A stretch of DNA of 64,000 nucleotides from Deltaproteobacteria bacterium (lineage in GTDB: Bacteria > Myxococcota_A > UBA9160 > UBA4427). The translations under genes and the position numbers were made by a program. The notes under the pieces are model-generated. The model was not told the origin of the DNA. It ran no database searches and saw nothing but the letters and a program-made list of their open reading frames with translations. Below are positions 24,474 to 33,758 of this stretch, in pieces (position 1 is the first letter of the stretch; every line of letters begins with the position of its first letter). Location: NCBI GenBank assembly GCA_002691205.1, contig NZHD01000007.1, forward strand, positions 46,203-110,202, written 5' to 3'.

Positions 24474-25536
24474 TTTTTTCTATTCGAGAGATTCTTCTTT
24501 CCTCTTGTCTTTGGCCCTCTCTCCTTTGACGGTGGCCTCTTGGTTCTATTGGGCAGGAGCCTCTTTGCATTCGTATCTCTACAAGAAGAGGATTTTGAAC
24601 CCTCGACGGCTTGGGTGCAAAGTCATTAGCGTGGGCAGTCCTATGGTTGGAGGAACAGGTAAGACACCTTTGGCGGCGCAGGTTGCGGATATTCTTCGGT
24701 CGGCGGGGTACAGAGTGGCCTTAGCGAGTCGAGGCTATGGAGGTAAGAGTAAAGCAGGAGTGACCCTTGTGTCAGACGGCCAAAGAATTTTGGAGAATGC
24801 CAGCCATGTGGGTGACGAGCCTCTTGTTCTCGCGGCGCATGCACCGGGTGTTCCTGTTCTGATTGCTCGAGACCGGGGCCTTGCGGGTCTCAGGGCAATC
24901 TCTGATTTCGATACAGAAGTGCTCATTCTAGATGATGGATTTAATCATCATCGCCTTGTGAGAGATTTAGAGGTGGTCACGTTGGATGGAGGTATGGGCC
25001 TGGGGAACGGGTATTGCCTACCTCGAGGTCCCCTTAGAACGCCAGTCTCTCATCTTTCACGTGCTGATGTCGAGGTTTTGGTTGATGATCCAATGTTGGC
25101 TGATGTTGAAAAGGAGAGGCCCCAACGAAACGCACAGCCCCCCCAATTTTCTGCAATTCGAAGAGCTGAGGGTCTAGATTCTCTTTCGGGAGAAGGCTCG
25201 GTGACATGTTCATGGCTCAATGGAAAGCGGGTTGGAATCTTTTCCGGCATCGCATATCCAGATTCATTTGAGAGAATGCTTTCTTCTTTGGGTGCTCGCG
25301 TGGTGGTTCGAAAAGATTTTTCCGATCATTATCGGTATCAGTCGAAAGATTTCTCCGATCCATCAATGACCGGAATTTTATGGATTACAACAGAAAAGGA
25401 TGCAGTAAAAATCGATCAAGATTGGGTTTCTCATCTGAATATTTTTGTACTGAAGATGGAGCTAGAGCTTGAGGTTGGTTTTTCTGATTGGCTAGTCGAG
25501 ACAGTCGCTCGACCGATTGACCCATCTCAAAGTTAA
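24460..25536 (+). CDS. lpxK: Tetraacyldisaccharide 4'-kinase
   Basis: The 358-residue protein has an N-terminal membrane-associated helix (SFLLSLALSPLTVASWFYW), the P-loop SVGSPMVGGTGKTPLA, RGYGGKSK, GDEPLVLA, ILDDGFNHHRL and LPRGPLRTPVSHLSRAD, all LpxK hallmarks. LpxK phosphorylates the 4' position of lipid A disaccharide at the inner membrane. ATG 24460 has GAGGAG just upstream. It overlaps the convergent Kdo-kinase-like gene by 4 bases, so there is no room for a separate terminator. Confidence 0.93.
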   Translation: MKAPDFFYSRDSSFLLSLALSPLTVASWFYWAGASLHSYLYKKRILNPRRLGCKVISVGSPMVGGTGKTPLAAQVADILRSAGYRVALASRGYGGKSKAGVTLVSDGQRILENASHVGDEPLVLAAHAPGVPVLIARDRGLAGLRAISDFDTEVLILDDGFNHHRLVRDLEVVTLDGGMGLGNGYCLPRGPLRTPVSHLSRADVEVLVDDPMLADVEKERPQRNAQPPQFSAIRRAEGLDSLSGEGSVTCSWLNGKRVGIFSGIAYPDSFERMLSSLGARVVVRKDFSDHYRYQSKDFSDPSMTGILWITTEKDAVKIDQDWVSHLNIFVLKMELELEVGFSDWLVETVARPIDPSQS

Positions 25537-26321
25537 AGAGACTCATTTCTTTTTTTTTGGAATGAATCTTCATAGGTCTCTATGAATTCTCGTTGGGTAA
25601 GAGGGGTCAGGAGAGTTGGGTTCCCTTCTTTTTGAATCGAGCGGATAAGCCTTTTTAATTCCCGGTGGCGCTTAGGATGGGAGGGGGTTCCGACACGAAC
25701 TTTGTCGAGGTCGATGATCCAAGCCGAAAGTTCTGAGCCACCTTTGTCTACTAATATGTTTCCTGCGTTGAGGTCGGGGTGCTTGCCGCCGTAAGCATGA
25801 AAGGCGGCTATTGATGTCGCAATGGCACGGATGCCGACACGCCTTTTGTCGTTTTCGAGCGCGCCGTCCGAAAGCCATTGGTTCGCATTTTGAGTCTCGG
25901 GCAAGTAGATCGTGGCGAAGCAAGCTTTCCAAAGGGCGCCCGAGCGTAGAGCCATTCCAAAAACAGGCTGGGGTACAGGTGCGCCTGCTTGACGCAATCG
26001 AGAATTGACTTCGAGTTCCCTGCGAACACGTCCGACTCCGGCTAAATGACCTCGCCAAAGGGGCGCTAAGAGCCCGCCATGGAGCATCCTTCGGAGATGC
26101 AGGCTTTCGCTTCGTCCAGGGATCGGAATGATCTGTGAAACACCTCTTCCGGGCTCGAGGCGTGTTGAAGACAGATTTGAAGGGTCGCCTTTTTTAATCC
26201 AGTCTTTGGCTTGAGAGAGACTGCCAAGTCCGACTTGCTGAAGTGCTTCCTCAAACTCAGGGTCGATCATCCACCATACGGAATCTTTTTTGTAGGTGTT
26301 AAAGCGTTTGACATGGTTCAT
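25533..26321 (-). CDS. Kdo kinase / WaaP-family lipopolysaccharide kinase
   Basis: The 262-residue protein fits the Kdo/WaaP kinase fold. A nucleotide-binding N-lobe (RMLHGGLLAPLWRGHLAGVGRVRRELEV; only part of this is the conserved G-rich and R/E segment) precedes the catalytic HPDLNAGNIL loop (His-x-Asp, Asn) and WIIDLDKVRVG (metal-binding D). These match KdkA-type kinases, which phosphorylate Kdo on the LPS inner core. It is the second gene of a two-gene reverse operon; its ATG overlaps the LptF/G stop by one base. WaaP-type heptose kinase is an alternative. Confidence 0.78.
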   Translation of the reverse strand: MNHVKRFNTYKKDSVWWMIDPEFEEALQQVGLGSLSQAKDWIKKGDPSNLSSTRLEPGRGVSQIIPIPGRSESLHLRRMLHGGLLAPLWRGHLAGVGRVRRELEVNSRLRQAGAPVPQPVFGMALRSGALWKACFATIYLPETQNANQWLSDGALENDKRRVGIRAIATSIAAFHAYGGKHPDLNAGNILVDKGGSELSAWIIDLDKVRVGTPSHPKRHRELKRLIRSIQKEGNPTLLTPLTQREFIETYEDSFQKKRNESL

Positions 26322-27475
26322 TACGGAGCTGACTTTTCATTTTTGAAGATGAGAGACAGAGCCAATCCAGCATAAACAATATTCGGGAGCCAGAGGCTTA
26401 TGCTTGGTGGGAGAATTCGATTCTGGGCCAGGCTGACAGAGAGCATGAAGGCTAGGTAGTATCCGCCCGCGATGGCAATGCACAGTGCGATCCCAGAGGC
26501 TCTCCCGCCTCGTATGGAGTACCTCCCGAGGGCGACGGAGAGGACGGCGAAGATTAAGGACGCCGTTGAGAATGCAAATCGTCTCTGCCGTTCAATAGAA
26601 TATTCGATGGGGTCTCTTTCGTGGAGATCGCCTAGATCTTTTCCGGCCTGTATGCGCTCTTGGAAATCAGTCAGTTGGCTGAGGCTCATTTGCCGGGGTC
26701 TGGTCGCGGAGAAGTCTCTGCCTATAATTTCTGAGATATCGAACGAGTAATCAAAATCATCGAAGGACAAGCGACTGTCCATGTCGTGACGTCCGCCTGC
26801 TTTCGGAAAGTGGATGTCTCCATTTTTTAGTTCAAAATGTAAAAAATGTGTTGAGTCGTCAAAAAAGACTCGGCCGTACTCAGCAAAGATTTCGATGAGA
26901 CCTGAACGTCTCGAGTGATCGATAATCATGACGCCTTTTAATTCGCCCAGGCGATTACGTTCTTCGACGTAGATTTGTCGGTAATTGATTCCTCTGATTT
27001 GTCCGGGTTCGAGTCGGCCGCCTCTCATTGCTATCTGCTTGATCACATCTAGGATTTGCAGTCTTGCATTGTGTTCGACAGAAATCATGAGATATCCGCT
27101 GACCAAGCTGGTCAAGAGGCCAATGACGGTGATGGGGAGCAGAAAGGAGCCTACTCCCATTCCGCTGGCCTGCATCACCAGAGTTTCCCCATCGCTTCCC
27201 ATGCGACGCATTGTCAAAAGGCAGCCGAAGAGGAGTGCTATGGGGAGAGCGTAGGGAGCCAGCGTTAGAACCAGGGCGGAAATAATGGTATGCAGGTCAT
27301 CGTTGGTGAGGCCGATGGCCGTCAAGGCGTCTAGCCTGCGGACCATGTTTTGCCCTAGAAGGATAGCCGTGGCCGCCGTAAAACCGAGCACCGTATAGGT
27401 ACTGACCTCGAGAGCGATCTGATACATCAAGATTCGCGAAAGTCGCATGCGGATGTATCTTATCTCTCTAGCCAA
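26321..27475 (-). CDS. LptF/LptG-family LPS export permease
   Basis: The 384-residue protein has six predicted helices: three N-terminal (YTVLGFTAATAILLGQNMVR; LAPYALPIALLFGCLLTMRRM with the coupling region SDGETLVMQASG; FLLPITVIGLLTSLVSGYLM), a periplasmic jellyroll-type domain (about 140-280), and three C-terminal helices. LptF and LptG form the LPS extractor with LptB. Only one such gene lies here. I cannot separate LptF from LptG securely; the RRM-SDGE stretch fits either. The start is a TTG at 27475; an ATG nine codons downstream (27449) is possible. Confidence 0.85.
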   Translation of the reverse strand: MAREIRYIRMRLSRILMYQIALEVSTYTVLGFTAATAILLGQNMVRRLDALTAIGLTNDDLHTIISALVLTLAPYALPIALLFGCLLTMRRMGSDGETLVMQASGMGVGSFLLPITVIGLLTSLVSGYLMISVEHNARLQILDVIKQIAMRGGRLEPGQIRGINYRQIYVEERNRLGELKGVMIIDHSRRSGLIEIFAEYGRVFFDDSTHFLHFELKNGDIHFPKAGGRHDMDSRLSFDDFDYSFDISEIIGRDFSATRPRQMSLSQLTDFQERIQAGKDLGDLHERDPIEYSIERQRRFAFSTASLIFAVLSVALGRYSIRGGRASGIALCIAIAGGYYLAFMLSVSLAQNRILPPSISLWLPNIVYAGLALSLIFKNEKSAP

Positions 27476-27546
27476 GTTGGCGCCTCTAAACCCATTCGAG
27501 GCTTGCTATTTCTTTTTTCCTGAATTCACAATTTCAATCGTCCTCT

Positions 27547-28635
27547 GTGAGCCGAATCCTTGTGGTTCGACTCGGTGCGATGGGCGATGTCTTGCGTACT
27601 TTACCAGCGGTTTGTGCCTTGCGTGAGGCATATCCCGACGCAAAGATCTCGTGGTTGGTGGAATCTCGCTGCGCGGGTGTGGTGGCGCTTTGTCCTGCGG
27701 TGGATGAGATTCGACTTTTTCCCCGGGAGGAGTGGGCTCGTCTGCTTCGAGGCGGTCGAGTGCTCGATTTTTTGAGCTCTCTCAAGGCCCTGACGAAAGA
27801 ATTGCGAGCAGCCAATTTTCAGATGGTTCTCGATTTTCATGGTCTGCTTAAAAGTGGCTTTTTGATGCGCTTGACCGGGGCTCCCTTGAGAATTGGCTAT
27901 GCACACCCCCATGCTCGAGAGTACTCATGGCTTTTTAGTAATCAGCGAGTCAAATTACCTAAACAAAAAGAAAGCCGTTTTGATCGGAATCAAGCGCTGG
28001 TCACTCACTTGGGGATTGATCTCACCTGTTCGGGTCCCTTGATCGAGGTCCCTGAGCCGGCAAAACTTCGCTTGTCGCCTTTTGTGACGGAGGGGAGGGG
28101 CCCCGTTCTCTTTCATCCGGGTGCGAGTGAGGTGGCCTCACACAAGCGTTGGTCGCCCCAGCGCTTCTCGAGTTTGGCTCGGCGGGTGATGACGTTGACC
28201 GGAACGCCTTGTTTGGTTTTGTCGGGGCCTTCCGCTGAGGAGCATGAACTCCAGCGGCAGATTGTAGAGGGTTCGGGTGGGGCAGCGGCAGCCGCGCCTC
28301 CCACGCCCACCCTTGCGGATCTGGCGGCGCTCCTGAGTGCGGGCAGTTTGTTCGTAGGCGCCGATAGCGGGCCTCTTCATATGGCTTCTTTGTTAGGGAC
28401 GCCTGTATTGCAACTTCTGGGTCCCACCGACCCCGTTCAGAATGAGCCTTGGTCTGCGACGCCTTGGCATCGTGCCTATGTGCCCCAGGCCTGCAGTCCG
28501 TGTCGTCAGGGCTGTGCAGACGTTCACTGTATGGAGGCTCTTTCTGTTGACCTTGTCTGGGACTGCTTAAAAAGGCTTGGAAAAGAAAATGCAAGTTGGA
28601 TCGAAGGAGAGGCACTCAACGAGGTGCGAAAATGA
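27547..28635 (+). CDS. Glycosyltransferase family 9, heptosyltransferase I-like
   Basis: The 362-residue GT-B protein has the N-terminal RILVVRLGAMGDVLRTLPAV (GxxGD), PREEW, LDFHGLLKSGFLMRLTGAP, and a C-terminal donor-binding region FVGADSGPLHMASLLGTPVLQLLGPTDP. The features fit WaaC-type heptosyltransferases that add the first L-glycero-D-manno-heptose to Kdo. The C-terminal end carries CSPCRQGC, a Cys cluster common in GT9. GTG start. It is 71 bases from the divergent LptF/G gene and overlaps the next GT9 gene by four bases. Confidence 0.85.
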   Translation: MSRILVVRLGAMGDVLRTLPAVCALREAYPDAKISWLVESRCAGVVALCPAVDEIRLFPREEWARLLRGGRVLDFLSSLKALTKELRAANFQMVLDFHGLLKSGFLMRLTGAPLRIGYAHPHAREYSWLFSNQRVKLPKQKESRFDRNQALVTHLGIDLTCSGPLIEVPEPAKLRLSPFVTEGRGPVLFHPGASEVASHKRWSPQRFSSLARRVMTLTGTPCLVLSGPSAEEHELQRQIVEGSGGAAAAAPPTPTLADLAALLSAGSLFVGADSGPLHMASLLGTPVLQLLGPTDPVQNEPWSATPWHRAYVPQACSPCRQGCADVHCMEALSVDLVWDCLKRLGKENASWIEGEALNEVRK

Positions 28636-29705
28636 GTGATCCTCAGCAATTGGAAATTGTCGTTCGCGGCCCCAATTGGCTCGGTGATCTCGTCATGTCG
28701 ACCCCGGGTCTTCGCTCTCTGAGGAAGGGATTTCCGCACGCACGTATTACCCTGCAAGTGAGGCCGGGCCTAGAAGATTTGCTCAAAGGTTCGACGTTGA
28801 TCGATCAGATCCAGCCGGTTCAGTCCTATCATAAAGGGATGGGCGCCATGTGGGCGGAAGCTCAGCGGCAGCGAAAGGATGGCAGATTTGATTTGGGGAT
28901 CTGTCTCCCGGATTCATTTTCATCAGCTCTTCTGATGAAATTATCGGGCGTGGGTAAAGTGGTCGGGTATGCACGATCGGGTCGGACTTTCCTCTTGGAT
29001 CAGGCCGTACGGCCTTCGCTGACTTCTGGGAAGTCCCAATGGGTTGCGCGAGAGAAACATGTTCTTGATTTGATGTTGGCATTGGAGTGCCCTGAAGCCG
29101 GAACGCACCTCTCCTTGCCTGTGCTCGATTCAGATAAAGCTTCGGTCAGGCAGATTCTAAAGTCTCATGGGGTTGCTTTTATGCAGGCTGATTCTGTCGC
29201 TTTAGCACCGGGAGCGAGCTTTGGTTCGTCGAAGTGTTGGCCGGTAGAGCATTTTGCCAGAGTTGGCGACGCGCTCTCCGCGGCAGGGGCGCGTATCTTT
29301 TTGGTCGGCAGTGCGAATGAATCGAAACTGACAGGCGATGTCAAAGCGGCGATGTCTTCGCCTTCGGTCGATTTGGCGGGCGCACTCTCAATTGGAGAGT
29401 TGAAAGCGTTGATTCAGTCTATGAATCTAGTGATTGCCAACGATGCCGGAAGTCGTCATATTGCAACGGCCCTTGGGGTACCGAGTATCATTTTCTTTGG
29501 TTCCACAAGTGTGGAGAAGACGCCTCTTAATCTTGAGACCGTTCGGGTTTTTGAGCGAACTTTAGAGTGCCGTCCCTGTTATAAGCGAGTCTGTCCAATT
29601 CCCGGCCATCCTTGTCTTTCCGCGATTGAACCCGAGCCCGTCTTCGACGCAGCTCTTGCGGTTCTGCAGGGGAGGGGAAGTCCCCTTGATTCGGGGGCAG
29701 CGTGA
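28632..29705 (+). CDS. waaF: Lipopolysaccharide heptosyltransferase II
   Basis: The 357-residue GT9 protein has IVVRGPNWLGDLVMSTPGLRSL, the WaaF-type N-terminal motif, then ALAPGASFGSSKCWPVEHFARVG (family A/PGAxxGxxKxWP) and VIANDAGSRHIATALGVPSI, ending with a CRPCYKRVCPIPGHPCL cluster. WaaF adds the second heptose to the LPS inner core. ATG overlaps the preceding gene by 4 bases (ATGA); the longer in-frame reading begins inside that gene. Its stop overlaps the GT2 gene. Confidence 0.9.
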   Translation: MSDPQQLEIVVRGPNWLGDLVMSTPGLRSLRKGFPHARITLQVRPGLEDLLKGSTLIDQIQPVQSYHKGMGAMWAEAQRQRKDGRFDLGICLPDSFSSALLMKLSGVGKVVGYARSGRTFLLDQAVRPSLTSGKSQWVAREKHVLDLMLALECPEAGTHLSLPVLDSDKASVRQILKSHGVAFMQADSVALAPGASFGSSKCWPVEHFARVGDALSAAGARIFLVGSANESKLTGDVKAAMSSPSVDLAGALSIGELKALIQSMNLVIANDAGSRHIATALGVPSIIFFGSTSVEKTPLNLETVRVFERTLECRPCYKRVCPIPGHPCLSAIEPEPVFDAALAVLQGRGSPLDSGAA

Positions 29706-30652
29706 TTGATCTTTCGGTCGTGATTGTGACTTGGAACACTCGAGATTGCACTTTATCGTGCCTTTCTGATTTAGTGTCTGCTCTCGCGATTGTGGAACGA
29801 CGACGCAACTGGACGAGTGAAGTGATGGTTGTGGATAACGCCTCCACTGACGGGACATCATCCGAAGTGCGCCGGCTCTTTCCTGATGTGAGCTTGAGGG
29901 TCAATTCTGAAAATCTCGGTTTTGCACGAGGGGTGAACGGGGGGCTCAAGGCGATTTCGGGTCGATACGTTCTCCTGCTCAATAGTGACGCCTTTATTGG
30001 AGCGGCCACCATCGAAGTTTGCCTTGATGCCTTGGAATCAAATTCGAGAGCAGGTATCGCAGGTCCAAGGCTTCTCCATGGAAATGGAAAACCTCAGCGC
30101 TCGGTCCATACTTTTCCGGACCTATGGAGTGAATTGGTGCCGCCCTTCGTGAGAGGGCGTGTACCTAGAGTTCAGGATCAGTCGTCTGTTTCAGTGGAGG
30201 CGGTGCGGGGGGCTGTTCTTTTTGCCCGCATGGAGATGATCAAAGAAATTGGTCTTCTTTCGGAGGATTACTTCTTTTTTCTTGAGGAAACCGATTGGTG
30301 CTGGCGGGCTCAAAAATCTCATTGGGAGGTGCTCTTTGTTTCCGATGCATGGGCCATTCACTTGATGGGTGAGAGCAGTAAGCGGCGGAACGCTCTACGA
30401 ACTCGGATTGAGTTCCAACGCTCACTTGACTTGTTTCTCAGGAAACATCGAGGTCCAAAAGTGGCCCAAATCGTGCTATTTCTCAGGATTATGCGAGGTT
30501 TAGTCTCGGGTTTAATTGAGTTGCCCCTGGCTATTTTTAGGCCGCGCGTCCGTGATCGCTTGGGGCAGCGGTTGGGTCTCTTGAGGTGGCAAATGGGGGG
30601 ACGATCGAGCTCAGAAGGACTCGAAGGCTGGAAGGGACGATTGTCCGATTGA
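29702..30652 (+). CDS. Family 2 glycosyltransferase (rhamnosyltransferase-like)
   Basis: The 316-residue protein is a GT-A enzyme: DLSVVIVTWNTRDCTLSCLSDL, VVDNASTDGT, ENLGFARGVNGG, LLLNSDAFIG (DxD equivalent NSD) and EETDWCWRAQK. The layout fits WbbL/RfbN-type rhamnosyltransferases that extend core or O-antigen sugars. A C-terminal amphipathic helix suggests membrane association. GTG start overlaps waaF by four bases, which places it in the core LPS operon. The donor sugar cannot be told from sequence. Confidence 0.8.
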   Translation: MIDLSVVIVTWNTRDCTLSCLSDLVSALAIVERRRNWTSEVMVVDNASTDGTSSEVRRLFPDVSLRVNSENLGFARGVNGGLKAISGRYVLLLNSDAFIGAATIEVCLDALESNSRAGIAGPRLLHGNGKPQRSVHTFPDLWSELVPPFVRGRVPRVQDQSSVSVEAVRGAVLFARMEMIKEIGLLSEDYFFFLEETDWCWRAQKSHWEVLFVSDAWAIHLMGESSKRRNALRTRIEFQRSLDLFLRKHRGPKVAQIVLFLRIMRGLVSGLIELPLAIFRPRVRDRLGQRLGLLRWQMGGRSSSEGLEGWKGRLSD

Positions 30653-30662
30653 AGTCATCGAG

Positions 30663-30691
30663 AACCCTCAGCCGGGTTAGATCTCATTTTT
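30663..30691 (+). terminator. Possible intrinsic terminator after the GT2 gene
   Basis: AACCC (30663-30667) and GGGTT (30674-30678) flank a 6-base loop, and ATTTTT follows a few bases later. The stem is short, so it would be weak. It lies between the GT2 gene and the heptose kinase gene. Confidence 0.35.
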
Positions 30692-30745
30692 AAGTGAACC
30701 GGGTAGACTGTTTCTGACGAGAGAAGACAACGAAGGAGGCATGGC

Positions 30746-31810
30746 TTGGGGGCAGGAAAAACAGAGGGACCCGTCCTCGGGAATGGGGCGAAGCTGACCA
30801 AAGAAGAAACTCTTCTTGTCCGTCTGGGCGAAGTTCTAGAGGGATTTGGTAAACATCGTGTTTTGGTGCTCGGCGATATCATGCTTGATGAGTATCTTTT
30901 TGGATCTGCTCATCGGCTCAGTCCCGAGGCTCCAGTGCCTATTGTGCACGTGGATGGAGAAGAATCTGTTCTCGGGGGCGCAGGAAACGTAGCTCGGAAT
31001 ATAATCGCGTTGGGAGCGAGGTGCGATTTGGTTGGTGTTGTGGGCAATGATCGCGCCGGTGGGCAAGTTCAAGAGTTGGCGAGTAAGAGTGGGCTTCTTG
31101 TCGAGGGACTTGTGGTTGACTCAACTCGTCCGACTTCTCATAAGACACGATTGCTTGCCCGTGCCCAGCAGATGATTCGCTTTGACCGTGAGAAACTGCA
31201 TCCACTTGAAGCGGCTGTTGCCCGGCGGGTTTTTGAGTCCGTGATGGCTGTCGCTGATGAAGTGGATGGCGCTCTGTTTGTGGACTATGCAAAAGGAACT
31301 TTTTCCGAGGATTTGGCAAGTCAATGTATTCATGCGCTCAACGAGCGGTCTGTCCCGATGGCTGTTGATCCAAAAAAACGATTCGACTTCTTTCAGGGAG
31401 TCGATCTCGTGAAGCCAAACTTGGCGGAAGCCGAAGTCCTAGCGGAGGCCCCGGTTGGGGATCCAGCGAATTTTGGGAAACTCTCAAAAAGGTTAAGCGA
31501 AAAGTTTCCTAAGGCCGATCTAGCCATTACCTTGGGGCGTTCAGGTATCTTCGTAAAAGAGGCAGGGTCGGAGGGAAGTCGGGTGGGTGCTTGGCCCAGG
31601 GATGTATTCGATGTCCAAGGTGCAGGAGATACAACTTTGGCCAGCCTGTGGCTGTCGAGACTTTCTGGAGCCTCTATGGAAGAGTCTGCGATGATTGCAA
31701 ACGCGGCGGCTGGAGTCGTCGTTGAAAAAGTAGGTACCGCTGTCGTGAGTCAAGAAGAAATTAGACTGCGCCTGCCTCAGTCTGTGGCTGCATTTTTGGA
31801 GACAGAATGA
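30746..31810 (+). CDS. hldA: D-glycero-beta-D-manno-heptose-7-phosphate kinase
   Basis: The 354-residue ribokinase-family protein matches the kinase half of HldE/RfaE: HRVLVLGDIMLDEYLFGSAHRLSPEAPVPI, VLGGAGNVARNI, LLARAQQMIRFDREK, and the catalytic DVQGAGDTTLASLWL motif. It makes heptose 1,7-bisphosphate for ADP-heptose. The C-terminal nucleotidyltransferase domain of HldE is absent, so a separate HldC/RfaE2 is expected. TTG 30746 follows GGAGG with 6 bases between; an ATG at 30741 is in another frame and yields only 18 codons. It overlaps yicC by 4 bases. Confidence 0.9.
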   Translation: MGAGKTEGPVLGNGAKLTKEETLLVRLGEVLEGFGKHRVLVLGDIMLDEYLFGSAHRLSPEAPVPIVHVDGEESVLGGAGNVARNIIALGARCDLVGVVGNDRAGGQVQELASKSGLLVEGLVVDSTRPTSHKTRLLARAQQMIRFDREKLHPLEAAVARRVFESVMAVADEVDGALFVDYAKGTFSEDLASQCIHALNERSVPMAVDPKKRFDFFQGVDLVKPNLAEAEVLAEAPVGDPANFGKLSKRLSEKFPKADLAITLGRSGIFVKEAGSEGSRVGAWPRDVFDVQGAGDTTLASLWLSRLSGASMEESAMIANAAAGVVVEKVGTAVVSQEEIRLRLPQSVAAFLETE

Positions 31811-32697
31811 TACGAAGTATGACGGGTTTTGGTCGCTCAGCTTTCAATGTGGGGGATCGGAGTTTCGAGATTGAAGCGCGGAGCGTGAATCATCGTCACT
31901 TGGATTTTCGCTTACGTTTGCCGGGCGTCCTTCAGGAGCTTGAGATCGCTGCCCGTGGGTTTTGCCAAGAGCTCCTCGTTCGTGGCAAAGTCGATATTAA
32001 TGTCTCGGCCGTCGGTCAACTCGCCGCCTCCTCAACGCTCCAGATCGACTCAGAGATGGCCGCACAGTATGTTGAGGCTGCCCGAAAGTTGGGCAAAGAA
32101 CATGGGATTCCGTCTGACATGGATGTGAGCCGACTTCTTGTGCTGCCCGGGGTAGCCCGTCAGGTGGACGCCACGGTCAGCGTTGAGGATGCGAAGGATC
32201 CTCTTTTCTCGGGGCTTGAAGCGGCTCTGTTTGCTCTTTTTGCCATGCAGGAGGTTGAGGGGCAAAAGCTGAGCGAAGATTTTTCTGCTTCTCTAACTCA
32301 TCTTGAGGAGTTAGTGGATTGGCTGGAGGGCCGCTCCGTTGAAGTCTTTAATTCTGGTCGGGAAAAGCTGACTCAACGTATGGAGCAGATCCAATCTGAA
32401 ACGGGTTTGCTTGACTCCGCTCGTCTTCATCAGGAAATTGTTATTCTTGGAGATCGGCTGGATATTACGGAGGAACTTGTGCGACTACGCAGTCACATTG
32501 CTCAGTTTAGGAGTGTGATTGATTCGAGCGATTCGGGTGAGGCTGTGGGGCGGCGATTGGACTTTCTGATCCAGGAAATGGGAAGGGAGGTCAACACAGT
32601 GGGTTCCAAAGCCAATGATGCGCCCATCGCTCATCAAGTGGTGGAACTGAAGGGGCGCCTTGAGAAGATCCGAGAGCAGGTGCAGAACATTGCCTAG
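31807..32697 (+). CDS. YicC family endoribonuclease
   Basis: The 296-residue protein has the diagnostic N-terminus [33 protein letters not shown], and the C-terminal [22 protein letters not shown]. YicC proteins are conserved bacterial endoribonucleases implicated in mRNA decay. ATG overlaps the hldA stop. The yicC-(remA)-gmk order is common. Confidence 0.9.
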   Translation: MIRSMTGFGRSAFNVGDRSFEIEARSVNHRHLDFRLRLPGVLQELEIAARGFCQELLVRGKVDINVSAVGQLAASSTLQIDSEMAAQYVEAARKLGKEHGIPSDMDVSRLLVLPGVARQVDATVSVEDAKDPLFSGLEAALFALFAMQEVEGQKLSEDFSASLTHLEELVDWLEGRSVEVFNSGREKLTQRMEQIQSETGLLDSARLHQEIVILGDRLDITEELVRLRSHIAQFRSVIDSSDSGEAVGRRLDFLIQEMGREVNTVGSKANDAPIAHQVVELKGRLEKIREQVQNIA

Positions 32698-33010
32698 CGG
32701 ACGCCCTCGAGCGAGTGATCAGGCGCAGGAGATTTTACCGAGTCCAGTTTCGACCATGATCAGTATTGGTTACGGAAACCTAGTCGCTGCAGCACGCGTG
32801 GTGAGTATTGTTTCACCTCAGGCAGCTCCTATGCGGCGGCTGCGAGAACAGGCGAGCGAAGCAGGAAAGCTGATAGATGCAACTGAGGGTCGAAGAACAA
32901 GATCGATTATTGTGACCGACAGCGATCACATTATTCTTTCTGCCATTAATCCAGAGACGATATCGGCCCGGTTTGAGACCGATCGAGCGAGTGGGAGCGC
33001 AGACGTATGA
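32690..33010 (+). CDS. RemA-like (DUF370) DNA-binding protein
   Basis: The conserved core [44 protein letters not shown] matches the RemA/DUF370 family of small DNA-binding regulators (known in Bacillus as a biofilm matrix regulator). Two starts are possible: TTG 32690, overlapping yicC and giving 106 residues, or ATG 32756, giving about 84 residues, which is closer to family length. Neither has a strong ribosome site. The position between yicC and gmk is typical for this family in delta-type proteobacteria. The stop overlaps gmk by 4 bases. Confidence 0.8.
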   Translation: MPSGRPRASDQAQEILPSPVSTMISIGYGNLVAAARVVSIVSPQAAPMRRLREQASEAGKLIDATEGRRTRSIIVTDSDHIILSAINPETISARFETDRASGSADV

Positions 33011-33660
33011 CGGAACGCATGGGAATTCCGTTTGTTCTGGCAGCGCCTTCGGGAACAGGAAAGACGACAGTCTGTCAATTGGCTCTTCAGCGTGATCCTC
33101 TGCTGGATTTTTCGATTTCACATACGACTCGCTCCCCTCGAAAGGGTGAAGTCGACCAAGAGGATTACCATTTCGTGAGTGCGGCTGAATTTAGGCGACT
33201 TGTTGAGAGTGGCGCTTTCGTGGAGCACGCCGAGTACAACGCCGAGAATTATGGTACGAGTTATGAAGCGTTGAGGGTTCCGTTGGAGCAACGGGGGCAC
33301 GATGTCTTATTAGAGATCGAGGTTCAGGGAGCCGCCCAGATGCGTGAGCGGCGCCCTGATGCGCGTTTTATATTCTTACTTCCTCCGAACATGGAGGAAT
33401 TGGAAAGGCGTCTTCGCTGCCGCGGGACAGATACCGAGGAGGCCATCGATCGCCGCCTCGCCATGGCCGATCGAGAGCTAGAGGCCGTTCGGTTCTTCGA
33501 TTACGTGGTGGTGAATGAAGTTCTCGAAGAGGCGGTCTCTGGGGTGCTGGCCATTATTTCAGCCGAGCGAGATGCGGACGAAGCTTCTCTAGAGAAGATC
33601 AGGGGGGTCTACGGCCGCGGACCTGCATTTGCTCGATGGCAAGGTGCGATGGGATCGTAG
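33007..33660 (+). CDS. gmk: Guanylate kinase
   Basis: The 217-residue protein has the P-loop [46 protein letters not shown], and [14 protein letters not shown], all guanylate kinase signatures. It phosphorylates GMP to GDP in the cytosol. ATG overlaps the RemA-like stop (ATGA). rpoZ, which often follows gmk, is not present between gmk and relA/spoT. Confidence 0.95.
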   Translation: MTERMGIPFVLAAPSGTGKTTVCQLALQRDPLLDFSISHTTRSPRKGEVDQEDYHFVSAAEFRRLVESGAFVEHAEYNAENYGTSYEALRVPLEQRGHDVLLEIEVQGAAQMRERRPDARFIFLLPPNMEELERRLRCRGTDTEEAIDRRLAMADRELEAVRFFDYVVVNEVLEEAVSGVLAIISAERDADEASLEKIRGVYGRGPAFARWQGAMGS

Positions 33661-33758
33661 GGCTGGCCTGACCCGCGAAGTCTCTCCCTGGGTTTGCCGC
33701 GAAGGCGTCTAGTCGGTAGAGTTATGTCAACGTATTGATATAGAAGGGGTTTCTTGCG

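Noticed and set aside
30741..30797. ATG-initiated short peptide before hldA
   Set aside because: It ends after 18 codons and is out of frame with hldA; the GGAGG fits the TTG at 30746.
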